Source: Vitellaria paradoxa (taxonomy: Eukaryota > Streptophyta > Magnoliopsida > Ericales > Sapotaceae). From it: a stretch of DNA of 64,000 nucleotides. The stretch covers positions 28,569,246-28,633,245 of the forward strand of contig CM034238.1 of the NCBI GenBank assembly GCA_019916065.1, read 5' to 3'. The notes under the pieces were generated by a model that was not told where the DNA came from, ran no database searches, and worked only from the letters and a program-made list of their open reading frames with translations. The position numbers and the translations under genes were made by a program. Positions 10,961-20,863 of this stretch are shown here, piece by piece; position 1 is the stretch's first letter; each line of letters opens with the position of its first letter.

Positions 10961-11621
10961 GTTAAGTAAGTTTGTGACTAATGTTTTGTTGAGTTGAGTT
11001 TACAATCCCCCACATGCTACAAAATCAAGTATTATCACAATTCATTCGTAATATACTAATAGGGTTTTTCATTCAAAATAGATGCTTGATGTTCATCCCT
11101 AAACCTTGTTATTTCAAAATTTGAAATAATTAATTACACATTGGAATAATTATAAATTGCATAAAAATAAATATCCACAAACACATGTATGTATGTACAC
11201 CGTTTAAAAAGTGAAACAATTGGCAATATTCAACAAAACTAGACTTCTAAAATTCCTAAAAGAGAGTTGAAAATCTTTCAGATAGGCATCCAAAATAAAA
11301 TTTGTCCTTCCACAGCCAAAACCAACAAATTCCACTAATTCACTGGAACCCCAAGATCAACAAAAAGAACCTTCAGATGGTAACAATATGATAAGAATTG
11401 CAACCAATATATGCTAACTAAAACAACCTCACTCGAAGAAAGGGGGGAGGGGGGAAGACAGAAAATAATTTACCGCGAAAACAGCTCCAATAATAAAAGA
11501 TAAGGAATTAAACAAATTGGCAAAATCAAGAACTTACTCAATCCATAAGAGAGACAATCATGATTGAAAGAAACCCAACATATATTAACACATGTATTCA
11601 TGTATGCACTGCACCGAATAC
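10961..11621. other. Non-coding stretch, possible intron of the ARI1-like gene
   Basis: No transposon or coding signature is seen. If the exon at 11622-11744 is genuine, this stretch lies immediately downstream of its donor site and would be intron. I searched the minus strand for the next ARI block (the segment after the acidic N-terminus, leading to the UBA-like and RING domains) and saw none. A purine-rich run occurs at about 11441-11465. Confidence 0.4.
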
Positions 11622-11744
11622 CTTGCTGGAATGACCTTTTGGTGGGACCCACTGGACATCGGAATCCTCGTTCTCGAGCCCATCGAGGGAGTCTTGATCG
11701 GAGGAGTAGTAACAATCTTCTTCGCGACTAATACAATCCTCCAT
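11622..11744 (-). CDS. First coding exon of an ARIADNE-like (ARI1-type) RBR E3 ubiquitin ligase, isolated
   Basis: The minus strand from an ATG at 11744 gives 41 codons in phase 0, beginning MEDCISREEDCYYSSDQDSL and continuing with DGLENEDSDVQWV. The CYYSSDQDSLDG block followed by acidic residues is the N-terminal signature of plant ARI1/ARI2-type proteins. These are RING-between-RING ubiquitin ligases that accept ubiquitin from an E2 on a catalytic cysteine in RING2. Only this disordered acidic leader is present: no RING1, IBR or RING2 domain occurs anywhere in the window. The exon ends AAG followed by GTATTC, a plausible splice donor. The surrounding DNA is less AT-rich than its neighbours. 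It is either the start of a gene whose first intron has been swollen by transposons (at least 11 kb, leaving the window at position 1) or a severed 5' fragment. A longer overlapping frame on the same strand is not supported by homology. Confidence 0.6.
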
Positions 11745-11960
11745 CGCCGATGACCAAGGTGGATTCTTGCCTTTTGCTCTGGGACAAGGAGGCTGAAGGA
11801 GAGTGAAAAATCAGTCAGTGCGACGTCGTACTGAGCAAATTGACACGAGAGATCAAAGCAACGACAACGTTTTGACCGTTGGAAGCCCACGCTTCGGGTT
11901 ACCTCCTTTTTACTCTGCTTGGGCGTGGGTTGGGGTGGGAGAATTTTTTTTTGTTTTTCC
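11745..11960 (-). promoter_or_regulatory. Putative 5' UTR and proximal promoter of the ARI1-like exon
   Basis: This stretch lies immediately upstream of the start codon and is more GC-rich than the surrounding repeats. It includes CG-containing words (cgacgtcgt near 11820) and a C-rich purine/pyrimidine-biased patch at 11900-11940. The composition suits a host gene promoter and 5' UTR. No TATA box or start site can be fixed by eye. Confidence 0.35.
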
Positions 11961-12160
11961 CTTTCCTATTAAAAGCAAAAATATTTACCTAAATGATGTT
12001 TGAAAAACCCTAGGGGGTGTTTGGAGTAACAAAAAAAATAAGATAAAATGAATAAATTATAAATTCGTAATTCGTGCAGTAAGATAAAAAGTAAATAACT
12101 TTTAGATATTTTCATAAATTTTTGAATTTTTTTTTATTTTTAACAAATCAAACGAAACCT

Positions 12161-12440
12161 TAATTGTAAAAATATTGTTAACAAAATCACAAAATCATAA
12201 TACGATTTTTACCAAACTTAAAATCATATTATCATATTGCAATTTCTATGTAACTATAAAACTAAACCCAAAACTACCTAAATATTGTTTATGAAAACTT
12301 AATTGTAAAAATACCGTTAATAAAAATTGCAAAACTATAATGCAATTTTTGCCATACCTAAATCATGTTATCATATTGCAGTTTCTACTCGATTATGAGA
12401 CTAAACCTAAAACTGCAACACGATAATGCAATTTATCCAT
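12161..12440. repeat. AT-rich repeat of about 140 bp, two head-to-tail copies
   Basis: The block beginning aattgtaaaaatattgttaa near 12162 and the block beginning aattgtaaaaataccgttaa near 12301 align along most of their length (both continue into a 'catattatcatattgca' type segment). A related copy in the opposite orientation lies at about 31560-31740, beyond the far end of the Athila element. No coding potential. Confidence 0.75.
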
Positions 12441-12489
12441 TGTCGAGAGATAGCAATATGATAATGCAATTTCTCTTGCATCTGTGTAC

Positions 12490-12493
<4 letters not shown>

Positions 12494-12528
<35 letters not shown>
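12494..12528. repeat. TA dinucleotide microsatellite
   Basis: About 17 TA units next to the outer edge of the Athila-like element. Confidence 0.9.
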
Positions 12529-12530
<2 letters not shown>

Positions 12531-12591
12531 CACAAATGCAAGCAAGGAGTAATATATATCTGCATTTGGAGTACCAAATTTTTTCGAAAAA

Positions 12592-14121
12592 TACTTGCTC
12601 AATTCCAATGTATTCAATATTGGCTCGACCCTAAGTGTAGGGTGTCTATTGAAGTACAATAATCAGTGAGAACCGGATCGTGTCCACAGAGAATCTTAAA
12701 CAAAAATTAGGGAACAAATAATTTTTGAAAAAATTGTAGACAAAATTTAGTCTCATAGTAAATGGTAAAGATTGAATTGGCTTTTGGAATTAGTTGATTG
12801 AATAAAAATTTTTTTAGAAAGCAAATTAAAAAGGAGTCTTGGATCCAAAATAAGCTCATAGTGATTTACATAAAATTTCAAGGGCTCAATTACTCAATCA
12901 TCACCTCAAAAAGGGTAGATTGAAAGATATTTCTTATATAAAACCAATTTGGAACAATCTAAATCTAATTTGAATAAGAATTTAAGGACAAAATCAGATT
13001 AAGAATTCAAATCGAACACTTTATATGTATAATCTATAGATTTTACATATGAATTCTAAAATTAGCAATTACCGTACCAGTTCAATAGAGATGCATGATA
13101 ATTTTAAGTAGAAATTCATAAGCAAAAATCATAAACCATACAAATTCAGAATTCAATTGAAATCTCAACCAAAAATCAAGAGTAGATTCAAATCAAACAT
13201 AGATTCATCCTTAAACATATGAAAATTCAACATTAAGCTCATTATCTTGGAATTTATATAAATCAACTACAAGACTTGCCCTGAATCCAAGAATAAGATC
13301 TACTCGCACATAATGAAAGTGGAAAACACTGGAAAATGAATCAATTCTATTCATAAAACACAAATTCTGATACAAGAATTCGAAGAAATGAAAAACTCTC
13401 CCTCTCTCTCTCTAAAGGAAATTTGAAGCTAAAATAATGTACGTAAGTCTCCTCTTCCAAACGACCTCACTCGTATATACATAATATAATATAAGAAAGT
13501 ACTCAATTGCCCCTTTTCCAAAAGCTAAATTACAGAATTCTCGCATCGTAAGTTTGTTCAAACTAGTTTCCAGGACTTAGTCAATTTTGTTCCAGTTGGA
13601 CCTTGCACAGCTTTTGTTGATGGAACCAACGTTAGAACAAAGGTTGGTTCGAACCAATGTTCGAACCAAATTGCCATACCTAGAATTTTTTTGCCTCTAG
13701 GTCTTGTTGCCCTTTTATTGATCGAACAAAGGTTCAAACCAGATGTGGTTCGAACAACTTTTCCTTAGTCAATTTCTTCACATCTTGGTCTGCACTAGCT
13801 TCTGTTGTTCTAACAATAGTTCGAACAGCCTATGGTTTGAACAAGGGTTCGAACCACTTTCTCCACACTTAGCCAATTCTGCTGCTATTTCATCTGTTAT
13901 GCCTTCTGTAGTTAGAATAAGGGTTTGAACAACTTGTTCGAACCACTTTCTTGATTTCCTCCATTTTGGTCCAACTTTTGTTATTTTCTTCCCAAACACC
14001 TTCAATTCATAAGAAATTCTCATTAATGCAATTAAACACATTTTCTTATCTTTTTATAATATAAATCTATCCAATAACCTACAATTTAAGGTTTATGATT
14101 GTACTTCTCATCGTACAATCA
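12592..14121 (-). repeat. Athila-like 3' LTR (about 1.53 kb)
   Basis: It aligns with 29587-31203 over nearly its full length: both begin t-g/a-cttgctc, share the 'aatattggctcgacc' segment near the start, and end gtacaat plus a/ca. Relative to the element it is the downstream LTR, next to the polypurine tract. The segment 13540-13960 carries many copies of the words GTTCGAAC and GGTTCGAACC. It is about 90 bp shorter than the partner, mainly because a motif-rich piece near 13560 is missing. Confidence 0.9.
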
Positions 14122-14135
14122 CACCCCCCCAACTT
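14122..14135 (-). promoter_or_regulatory. Athila-like polypurine tract
   Basis: The minus strand reads AAGTTGGGGGGGTG directly before the LTR start TGATTG. Purine tracts in this position prime plus-strand DNA synthesis in LTR retrotransposons. Confidence 0.8.
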
Positions 14136-14625
14136 GAGATTTGCTAGGCCCTAGCAAATTAGCTTAACAAGAAGTCACTCTTCAGTACTTAACCTAATTC
14201 AAAGTTACATATGATATTTTAATGTAAATTCTTTTGAATTTTCAAGTTTGACTCCTCAAGACAATCAAAAGTTAACATAGAACTTCCATAAATGCAACAC
14301 TCTATTCATCGTTTGGTCTTGAAATATGAATTAATTCCTCATGCTCATAATCCTTCATTAGAACATAGATCCAACTCAATCATGCACACAAATTCTCTCA
14401 AGTCTTGACTTCAATCCTCACAGGGCATACTCTCTTCAATAAAATGAGAATTGGGTAGTACACTCTTGAAAGATTCTATCATAAAGAGTAAGTGTAAAGA
14501 AAATTTCTAGTAAGAATATTCCTTAAGTAAAAAACGATAAAATTCAATGAATATTCGACTTAGCGTAGCTTAATGAAAGGAATAATCCATATCAATAATA
14601 ATCTTGAACTATTTCACATTAAGAT
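14136..14625 (-). other. Athila-like 3' untranslated remainder
   Basis: Non-coding internal DNA between the polypurine tract and the nested Copia-type element. It continues on the other side at 19587. No gene is seen. Confidence 0.7.
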
Positions 14626-15422
14626 TGAAAATTCCAAACCCACACAATCACACACATAGTGAAAGTAATCACACAAGAGAATAACGAGGAAACCCTATCA
14701 CAGGGAGAAAAACCTCTATTTACAATCCCACTATCAACGGGTTACAAGACTCTACTCAGACTCTCTACGAATCACTCGCACGAATCCTTTCGTCACTCTT
14801 GCTCGAATCACTCGATAAACCCTACAAGTAGGCTTTCTGCCTCACACAGAAAGTGAAAAGAAAATACAAGACGAATTTAGAGAAAGAACATGAAAGCTCT
14901 CAATCCTCAAAGACTCTTTCTCTAGGTCCCTACAATATGTTCTCCCGCCTCCTCCAATTACAGAGTTGGTTTCACATATATATAGGATTACAAAGTTGCC
15001 CTAGTTTGGCAAAATAGGAAATTGAATCCGAACAAAATATTCATAGCTCGATCCCTCGCACTCCCATCCTCCAGCCTGCGACCTGCACTGGAATTTTTGC
15101 GCTTTAGGAAATAACACTGGCGCACCCTCGAGCTCCCATCGGGCTGCCTGCGTGCTTGGGGCGCACCCGCGCGCTCCCTGCGCCGTGCCTGCGAGGTACA
15201 CTGGAATTCCATTCATGTTCCAGAAGGCTGCGTCCGAATTCCATTAGGTTTTGTAATCCTTCACACCAATTAGAATTCTTCAAAATCTTGGTCAACTTGA
15301 TTCATTTTATCTCCTTAATTGTTTAGAATTCTTCAAATCTTCAATTTGCATCACTTTAGGAAACTTGAATAGCATTCCTAATTTAACTAAGATTTTGATT
15401 GGATTTGCCACAAGACTTTACA
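14626..15422 (-). repeat. Copia-type gag-only element, 3' LTR (797 bp)
   Basis: On the minus strand it runs TGTAAAGTC to GGAATTTTCA, the canonical TG...CA ends. A GC-rich patch at 15055-15195 (words such as gcgcaccc, cctgcg and gggcgcac) contrasts with the AT-rich remainder. The only visible difference from the partner is the length of a short TA run near 14980. Confidence 0.93.
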
Positions 15423-15436
15423 ATCTCCCCCTTGGC
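15423..15436 (-). promoter_or_regulatory. Copia-type polypurine tract
   Basis: The minus strand reads CCAAGGGGGAGAT immediately before the LTR start TGTAAAG. It serves as the plus-strand primer site. Confidence 0.8.
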
Positions 15437-16108
15437 AATTCCATATCAAAACTTAAGTTAAATTTTAAATTCTGCTCAAATTCTGAATTCTGCTCAAATT
15501 CTGCACGTACTGAACACACACATCAAGGCACCAAAATCTTACCAAAGCACATAAGACATAAAATATCATGCCATACCCTAAACAAGTTCACATATTACAT
15601 ACATAAGTTAAATTAACTCCCCCTTTTTGATATGGAAGTAACAAGCTCACAAAAAATAAGGCAAGATCAAACCGAAGACCCATGAGTATGGCATACATGA
15701 CACGACCTCTTCTAAGTGTGACATCAGAATAATGTGAGGGAGGATCTCCTGCGCCCTGCCTACGAGGCTCGCAGGAAAATACATGTAAGTGCAGATTTGG
15801 ACACAGACAATCAAAACTAAAAAGAGATAGTAGAAGAATTCACTAAAAAATGTTAAAAAAAATTTTAATTCCACTATGCCAATGCATGTACATCAATCTC
15901 GCACCCTTCATAAATTCAAAGATTCACATTTTGATTTTCCAAGAAAATTTTCAATTCTGTGTCGTGAGGTGAAATAAGTCATAAAATTGAACAAATGCTT
16001 GTGCACGTGTGAGTTTTTGACTATAATATACATATAGGCTCCCCCTCAAACAAATCATAGACTCAAAAAGTTAAATTTGATGTACCAAATGAATTGAGAG
16101 CCAATCTT

Positions 16109-16142
<34 letters not shown>

Positions 16143-16250
16143 ACTTAGCGGCTTTCACACGCTTATGGGCAGGTAGCTATTCCTTAACAATCAACGAGTC
16201 ATTAAGGGGCTTCTCACTGGTCCCACCGGTAGCCCTTTCCAAGTTTGTTT

Positions 16251-16296
<46 letters not shown>

Positions 16297-16596
16297 GCAT
16301 AACTTTGATATGCGCATATCAGGCTCCTCAACATTTTTTAAACACATCAAACAATAACCCTTGATTCATGGAAAAGAAGAGAAAGAGATATATGCATGTA
16401 CAGTCAAGTGTAATAGGAAGCACTTCAAAATTATGACAAAAATAACCAAAACACTTCGTATCAATTTACAAGGAATGCGAAAATTATGAACTCATTGAAA
16501 TCGATGAATTTGGAAGATTTAATGTACAGGTAACAGTATAGAAGTCATAAAATATTTTCAACTTAATCAATGAACTTCTAACTTATCTTTTAGATT
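15437..16596 (-). other. Non-coding internal region of the gag-only Copia-type element
   Basis: In an autonomous relative pol would follow gag. Here there is only non-coding DNA with two long T tracts (about 16110-16138 and 16253-16291 on the plus strand) and further short purine tracts on the minus strand (near 15617 and 16038). No RT, integrase or protease block was found in any frame. Confidence 0.75.
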
Positions 16597-18735
16597 TCAA
16601 TGGTGTGTACAAATGCCTACAGATTTTCTTAGAGACTCAAAGCGAAGGGCATTTTGTGAAACAAAACAATTTAAATCTGACTTTCTAACCCAAATAGCTC
16701 TAGTTTTAATACCAGTTGTCTTGACAGGTTTTTCCTCACGTTTTTGACTTTTATGAAAATTCTTTTTCTCAACAAATTTGAAATTTGTACCTCTTCGAAA
16801 TATTGGACTGTTTTGTTTTTGAAAAGAACGTGAGTTTTTGTAACAATCTTCTGAAAATTTTGAAAACACTTGAAATTTATTCTTCACAGGGACTCTAGGC
16901 TCCGGGTTTTTTGAAAAATTTTTAACATGGTTTAAAGGAAGACCATAGAGTTTGTGACAATTTGGGCGTATATGACCTTTGATTCCACAATGGTGACAAA
17001 CAGGTACAAGGGATTGGGATCTAGCAGAATGCGTACCTTTCACTATGCGAGGAGGATACTGATAGTGTTTATTCTTTTCAAAACTCTTCTTTGGTGGTGC
17101 AGTAGACTTAGGGAAGGTCTTGGGATTGGCTGCAGGTTTTGAAACAACCTCTTCTACTACTGAAGGCACTGATGATGATGAAACAATTGTATTTTTCCCT
17201 CCAGTGTAGCCTAAGCCTGTTTTGTCTCCATGTGTTCGTTGTTGGCTCCAAATTTCTTCAAGTTTTTGTGAACTGGAGTTCATTCTTTCAATTATCTTCT
17301 CATCACTCTTGATCTTTTCTTTCAGCTTACTGACCTCATCCTGAAGTTCTTCAACAGCTTTCTCCAATTCATCAATCTTTTTATTCTTTTCTTCAAGTTT
17401 TTCTTTGAACTTTTCTGCACACTGAGACTGAGAAGTTTTGTCAGATTCCAAAATAGATATTTTACTTGTGAGTTTTTCATTCTCTGTCTTCAAGGAATCT
17501 CGTTCACTTCGGAGTTTACTGTTGCGGGTATGTTGGGCTTGTCTTTGTTTCTTTACCTTACTGTATTCGACAATGAGAGCATCATATGCTACTTGCAAAT
17601 CATTGTTGAATTCATCCTCAGAGTCATCATCTTCATGATTTGATATATCAGTGTCGCTTTGAGATCCAGAAGCTGTTCCTGCAGACGAAGAGTGAGACGC
17701 CATAAAAGCAACAAAATTACCTTCATCGTTTGAGGATGCTGATGAAGATGATTCATCTGAACTGGATTCATTATCTAATGTAGCGTTCATGACTTTGACT
17801 TGCTTCTTTTTCATCTTTTTGTTTGCACAGTCTTGAGCAACATGTCCATATCCCTGACACTCAAAACACTTGACCTTGTTCTTCTTGTTTTCTTCCCCAG
17901 ATTCAATCTTCTTGATCTTCTTTCCTTTTTCTTGAGATTGTGACTCATTCTTGTTGTTCTTATTAAATAAACCCTTCTTCCTCATATATCTTACGAATCT
18001 TTTAGCCACAAGCGCCATTTCTTTATCCGACTCCTCTTCATCACTTTCTTCTTCCACTGTCTTTAGAGCAATACCTTTTGACGCTTTGCGAGGTTTCACC
18101 ATATTTGCTTCAAACGTTTGCAAGGATCCCACAAGGTCTTCTATTCTCATGGAGTTCACATCTCTGACTTCTTCTATTGCTGTAACTTTAGAATCAAACA
18201 CTCGTGGAAGAGAACGTAAAATTTTACGTACCACTTTGTATTCTGGAATAGGTTCTCCAAGGTTGTGGCATGAATTAACAATGTGACTGAGCCGGACATA
18301 AAAGTCATCAAACCTTTCGTCTTCATTCATCCTTATTCCCTCAAACTCAGAAGTGAGTTTTTGAAGCTTGCTGGTTTTGACTTGTTCGTTCCCTTCGTGT
18401 GTACTTTGCAGAATTAACCACGCTTTTCGGGCACTCGTACAACTTGAGATACGGCAGAATTCATTAGGGCAAACTGCAGAAAATATGGCACTCAAGGCTT
18501 TGAAGTTCCACTCCGAACCCTCTTGCTCAGTTTTAGTCCACGTCTGAATTGACTTTTGTTCGATTCTTCCGTCAACTTCATGGGTCGGTTCTTCCCATCC
18601 TTTAACTATTGACATCCAGACTTTGTAATTAATTCCCAAAAGAAAAGCTTGCATTCGTACCTTCGAGTATGAATAGTTTGAGCCGTCAAACCAAGGGGGT
18701 CTAGTGCTTGAACCTCCTTCACGTGGTGGATCCAT
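16597..18735 (-). CDS. gag: Gag polyprotein (Copia type), 712 aa, intact, two CCHC zinc knuckles
   Basis: This is a structural capsid/nucleocapsid protein expected to assemble virus-like particles in the cytoplasm and package element RNA. Residues about 15-215 form a UBN2-type Copia gag domain (WFDGSNYSYSKVRM, then the VWMSIVKGWEEPT block). Residues 290-303 are a zinc knuckle C-x2-C-x4-H-x4-C (CFECQGYGHVAQDC). Residues 325-375 are a serine- and acid-rich linker. Residues about 380-495 are a predicted coiled coil rich in E, K, L and S. Residues 580-593 are a second knuckle (CHHCGIKGHIRPNC). Near residue 681 the IWVRKSDLNCFV block appears; in full-length Copia polyproteins this precedes the protease D-S-G motif. 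Here the frame stops about 20 codons later, so pol was lost just upstream of the protease. The start ATG lies about 55 bp from the LTR/PBS, as expected. No internal stop is present. Two knuckles and a long coiled coil make it larger than the usual Copia gag. Confidence 0.92.
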   Translation of the reverse strand: MDPPREGGSSTRPPWFDGSNYSYSKVRMQAFLLGINYKVWMSIVKGWEEPTHEVDGRIEQKSIQTWTKTEQEGSEWNFKALSAIFSAVCPNEFCRISSCTSARKAWLILQSTHEGNEQVKTSKLQKLTSEFEGIRMNEDERFDDFYVRLSHIVNSCHNLGEPIPEYKVVRKILRSLPRVFDSKVTAIEEVRDVNSMRIEDLVGSLQTFEANMVKPRKASKGIALKTVEEESDEEESDKEMALVAKRFVRYMRKKGLFNKNNKNESQSQEKGKKIKKIESGEENKKNKVKCFECQGYGHVAQDCANKKMKKKQVKVMNATLDNESSSDESSSSASSNDEGNFVAFMASHSSSAGTASGSQSDTDISNHEDDDSEDEFNNDLQVAYDALIVEYSKVKKQRQAQHTRNSKLRSERDSLKTENEKLTSKISILESDKTSQSQCAEKFKEKLEEKNKKIDELEKAVEELQDEVSKLKEKIKSDEKIIERMNSSSQKLEEIWSQQRTHGDKTGLGYTGGKNTIVSSSSVPSVVEEVVSKPAANPKTFPKSTAPPKKSFEKNKHYQYPPRIVKGTHSARSQSLVPVCHHCGIKGHIRPNCHKLYGLPLNHVKNFSKNPEPRVPVKNKFQVFSKFSEDCYKNSRSFQKQNSPIFRRGTNFKFVEKKNFHKSQKREEKPVKTTGIKTRAIWVRKSDLNCFVSQNALRFESLRKSVGICTHH

Positions 18736-18777
18736 TGGTTTGGACGAAGATCTTCACTCAATAACTTAGAGTGACCT

Positions 18778-18790
18778 GCTCTGATACCAA
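18778..18790 (-). promoter_or_regulatory. Copia-type primer-binding site (initiator Met tRNA)
   Basis: The minus strand reads TGGTATCAGAGCA two bases inside the LTR end. It is complementary to the 3' end of plant initiator methionine tRNA, the usual primer of Copia elements. Confidence 0.93.
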
Positions 18791-18791
18791 T

Positions 18792-19586
18792 TGAAAATTC
18801 CAAACCCACACAATCACACACATAGTGAAAGTAATCACACAAGAGAATAACGAGGAAACCCTATCACAGGGAGAAAAACCTCTATTTACAATCCCACTAT
18901 CAACGGGTTACAAGACTCTACTCAGACTCTCTACGAATCACTCGCACGAATCCTTTCGTCACTCTTGCTCGAATCACTCGATAAACCCTACAAGTAGGCT
19001 TTCTGCCTCACACAGAAAGTGAAAAGAAAATACAAGACGAATTTAGAGAAAGAACATGAAAGCTCTCAATCCTCAAAGACTCTTTCTCTAGGTCCCTACA
19101 ATATGTTCTCCCGCCTCCTCCAATTACAGAGTTGGTTTCACATATATAGGATTACAAAGTTGCCCTAGTTTGGCAAAATAGGAAATTGAATCCGAACAAA
19201 ATATTCATAGCTCGATCCCTCGCACTCCCATCCTCCAGCCTGCGACCTGCACTGGAATTTTTGCGCTTTAGGAAATAACACTGGCGCACCCTCGAGCTCC
19301 CATCGGGCTGCCTGCGTGCTTGGGGCGCACCCGCGCGCTCCCTGCGCCGTGCCTGCGAGGTACACTGGAATTCCATTCATGTTCCAGAAGGCTGCGTCCG
19401 AATTCCATTAGGTTTTGTAATCCTTCACACCAATTAGAATTCTTCAAAATCTTGGTCAACTTGATTCATTTTATCTCCTTAATTGTTTAGAATTCTTCAA
19501 ATCTTCAATTTGCATCACTTTAGGAAACTTGAATAGCATTCCTAATTTAACTAAGATTTTGATTGGATTTGCCACAAGACTTTACA
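18792..19586 (-). repeat. Copia-type gag-only element, 5' LTR (795 bp)
   Basis: This is the partner of 14626-15422. For transcription from the minus strand it is the upstream LTR and would carry the promoter. It has the same TG...CA ends and the same GC-rich patch (19215-19360). Confidence 0.93.
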
Positions 19587-20863
19587 AAGAACTTCAATTT
19601 TAACTCATTTAACACCTTAGATCTGTTAGGTCTTTGTTAGGTTGTAACAGGGCTAAGGGGTTAAATATGGGACCAAAGAAGGGAAGAGATATTCAAAGAA
19701 GTGCATTAGTTACGTAGACTCTGTCCCTCTTTTCTCAATCTTATTCCATTTTTCTTTCCTTTTCCCCCCTTCTTTTTTTTTTTAAATTCCCCAAATGCGA
19801 ACTCTCCACAAAAATCAACATTTTTAATCTTTTTTTTTTTACATTCTTGGATCAATATTCAGGAACATTCCCTAATTGTTCAACCAATATGCAAAATATA
19901 TTTTTTTCTTTTTCTTTTCTTTTCTTTTTTTTTAACTTGAAATACTTGAAAATGACACACATATCCTTGTATCACTCTCCCTTTCCTTTCCTTACTTCTC
20001 ATCAACCTCCATTTCCTCAAAAACTCCCACTACCCTTGGCTCACTCTTACTCTTTTAAGCTTATACACTACTAAGGCACTTAGGTAGGTTATTAATATCT
20101 TGTAAGGGTTAGGGTAGTGTTCAAGGCTCCAAAAGAATTATGCATTCATGGCTCAAATTGGTTCCTAAGGGAAATTTAATGAGAAGAAAATGTCAATAAG
20201 GCTTAATAGATACAAGGATGGCTTACTTCACTTCCAAGGGTTCATTTGAGTTTACACATCCATTCCAATGTTCATAATCCAAGTTAATGTGTTTCTCATG
20301 CTATGGATTCAAAACAAGTGTTTAGAGTTACTGAAAGAATATAAATGTGAAAAACATGTAAGAGTAATTACAATCACTCAACAAAGGAAGCTAAAGGCTC
20401 AAATCTCATAAGGTTAGTCTCCACTTATTAGAGAATAAATGCATAGCTTTCTTGAGTTTCAAACTTATGTTCTATGAGTTCATACTCACACAATTCTTTA
20501 ATTCATAATTTAGTTCCAAACAACTTCAAAAGTGCTAAAATTATGAACTCCATATTAACATTCAATGCTCAAAAGATAAATCACAGGAAATTCTCAAAAA
20601 TGAACATTAATCAACCATGTGCATGCTTTGAATCAAGTTATGAACTGAAAAGATACTTCATTCCATTCCATTCCATTCTAATTCACTTTCCACAAAAGTT
20701 CCAAATTCAGCATTTGGCAACAAAACATATCAGCGATTATAGATGAAAAGTTCAACAAAAGTCAAGAAATCCCAAAAACAAAACAAAAAATTGACTAGAA
20801 CTAAAAGGACTACAAATTCCTAAATTGGTGACAAAACAAAACAGATCCCATGTTCTAAGAATT
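19587..20863 (-). other. Athila-like region between the env-position ORF and the nested element
   Basis: Non-coding internal DNA of the Athila-like element, with T-rich tracts near 19770 and 19905. No open frame with recognisable similarity. Confidence 0.7.

Larger units (their letters stand above)
14626..19586 (-). mobile_element. Young Copia-type gag-only element (TR-GAG-like), nearly identical LTRs
   Basis: Terminal repeats 14626-15422 and 18792-19586 match base for base by eye, apart from one extra TA in the first copy within a TA run. The primer-binding site next to the right-hand LTR matches initiator methionine tRNA, and a polypurine tract lies next to the left-hand LTR. The only coding region is a 712-codon gag with no stop. 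Protease, integrase, RT and RNase H are absent. The flanks are aagat and aagaa, a 5-bp duplication with one mismatch. It sits inside the 3' UTR of the Athila-like element and is clearly younger than its host. Gag-only LTR elements (TR-GAG) are known in plants; they depend on enzymes from other elements. Confidence 0.9.

Noticed and set aside
11585..11890. 101-codon minus-strand open frame overlapping the ARI1-like exon
   Set aside because: It is in a different phase, continues past the apparent donor site, and has no similarity. The shorter frame from 11744 matches a known protein start.
12010..12160. Possible MITE with 'ggggtgtttgg' and 'caaacgaaacc' ends
   Set aside because: The inverted ends match only partly and no target duplication could be identified. 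Kept only as a possibility within the inverted-repeat finding.
13600..13760. GGTTCGAACC words read as tRNA B boxes, suggesting tRNA genes or SINEs in the Athila LTR
   Set aside because: No A box at the right distance and no cloverleaf could be formed around them.
14988..15295. Overlapping open frames with alanine/arginine-rich translations on the minus strand (and the same at 19152-19459)
   Set aside because: They lie in the GC-rich part of the Copia-type LTRs, occur identically in both LTRs, and show no protein similarity.
16954..18286. Plus-strand open frames within the Copia-type gag
   Set aside because: Antisense shadows of the 712-codon gag. No independent support.
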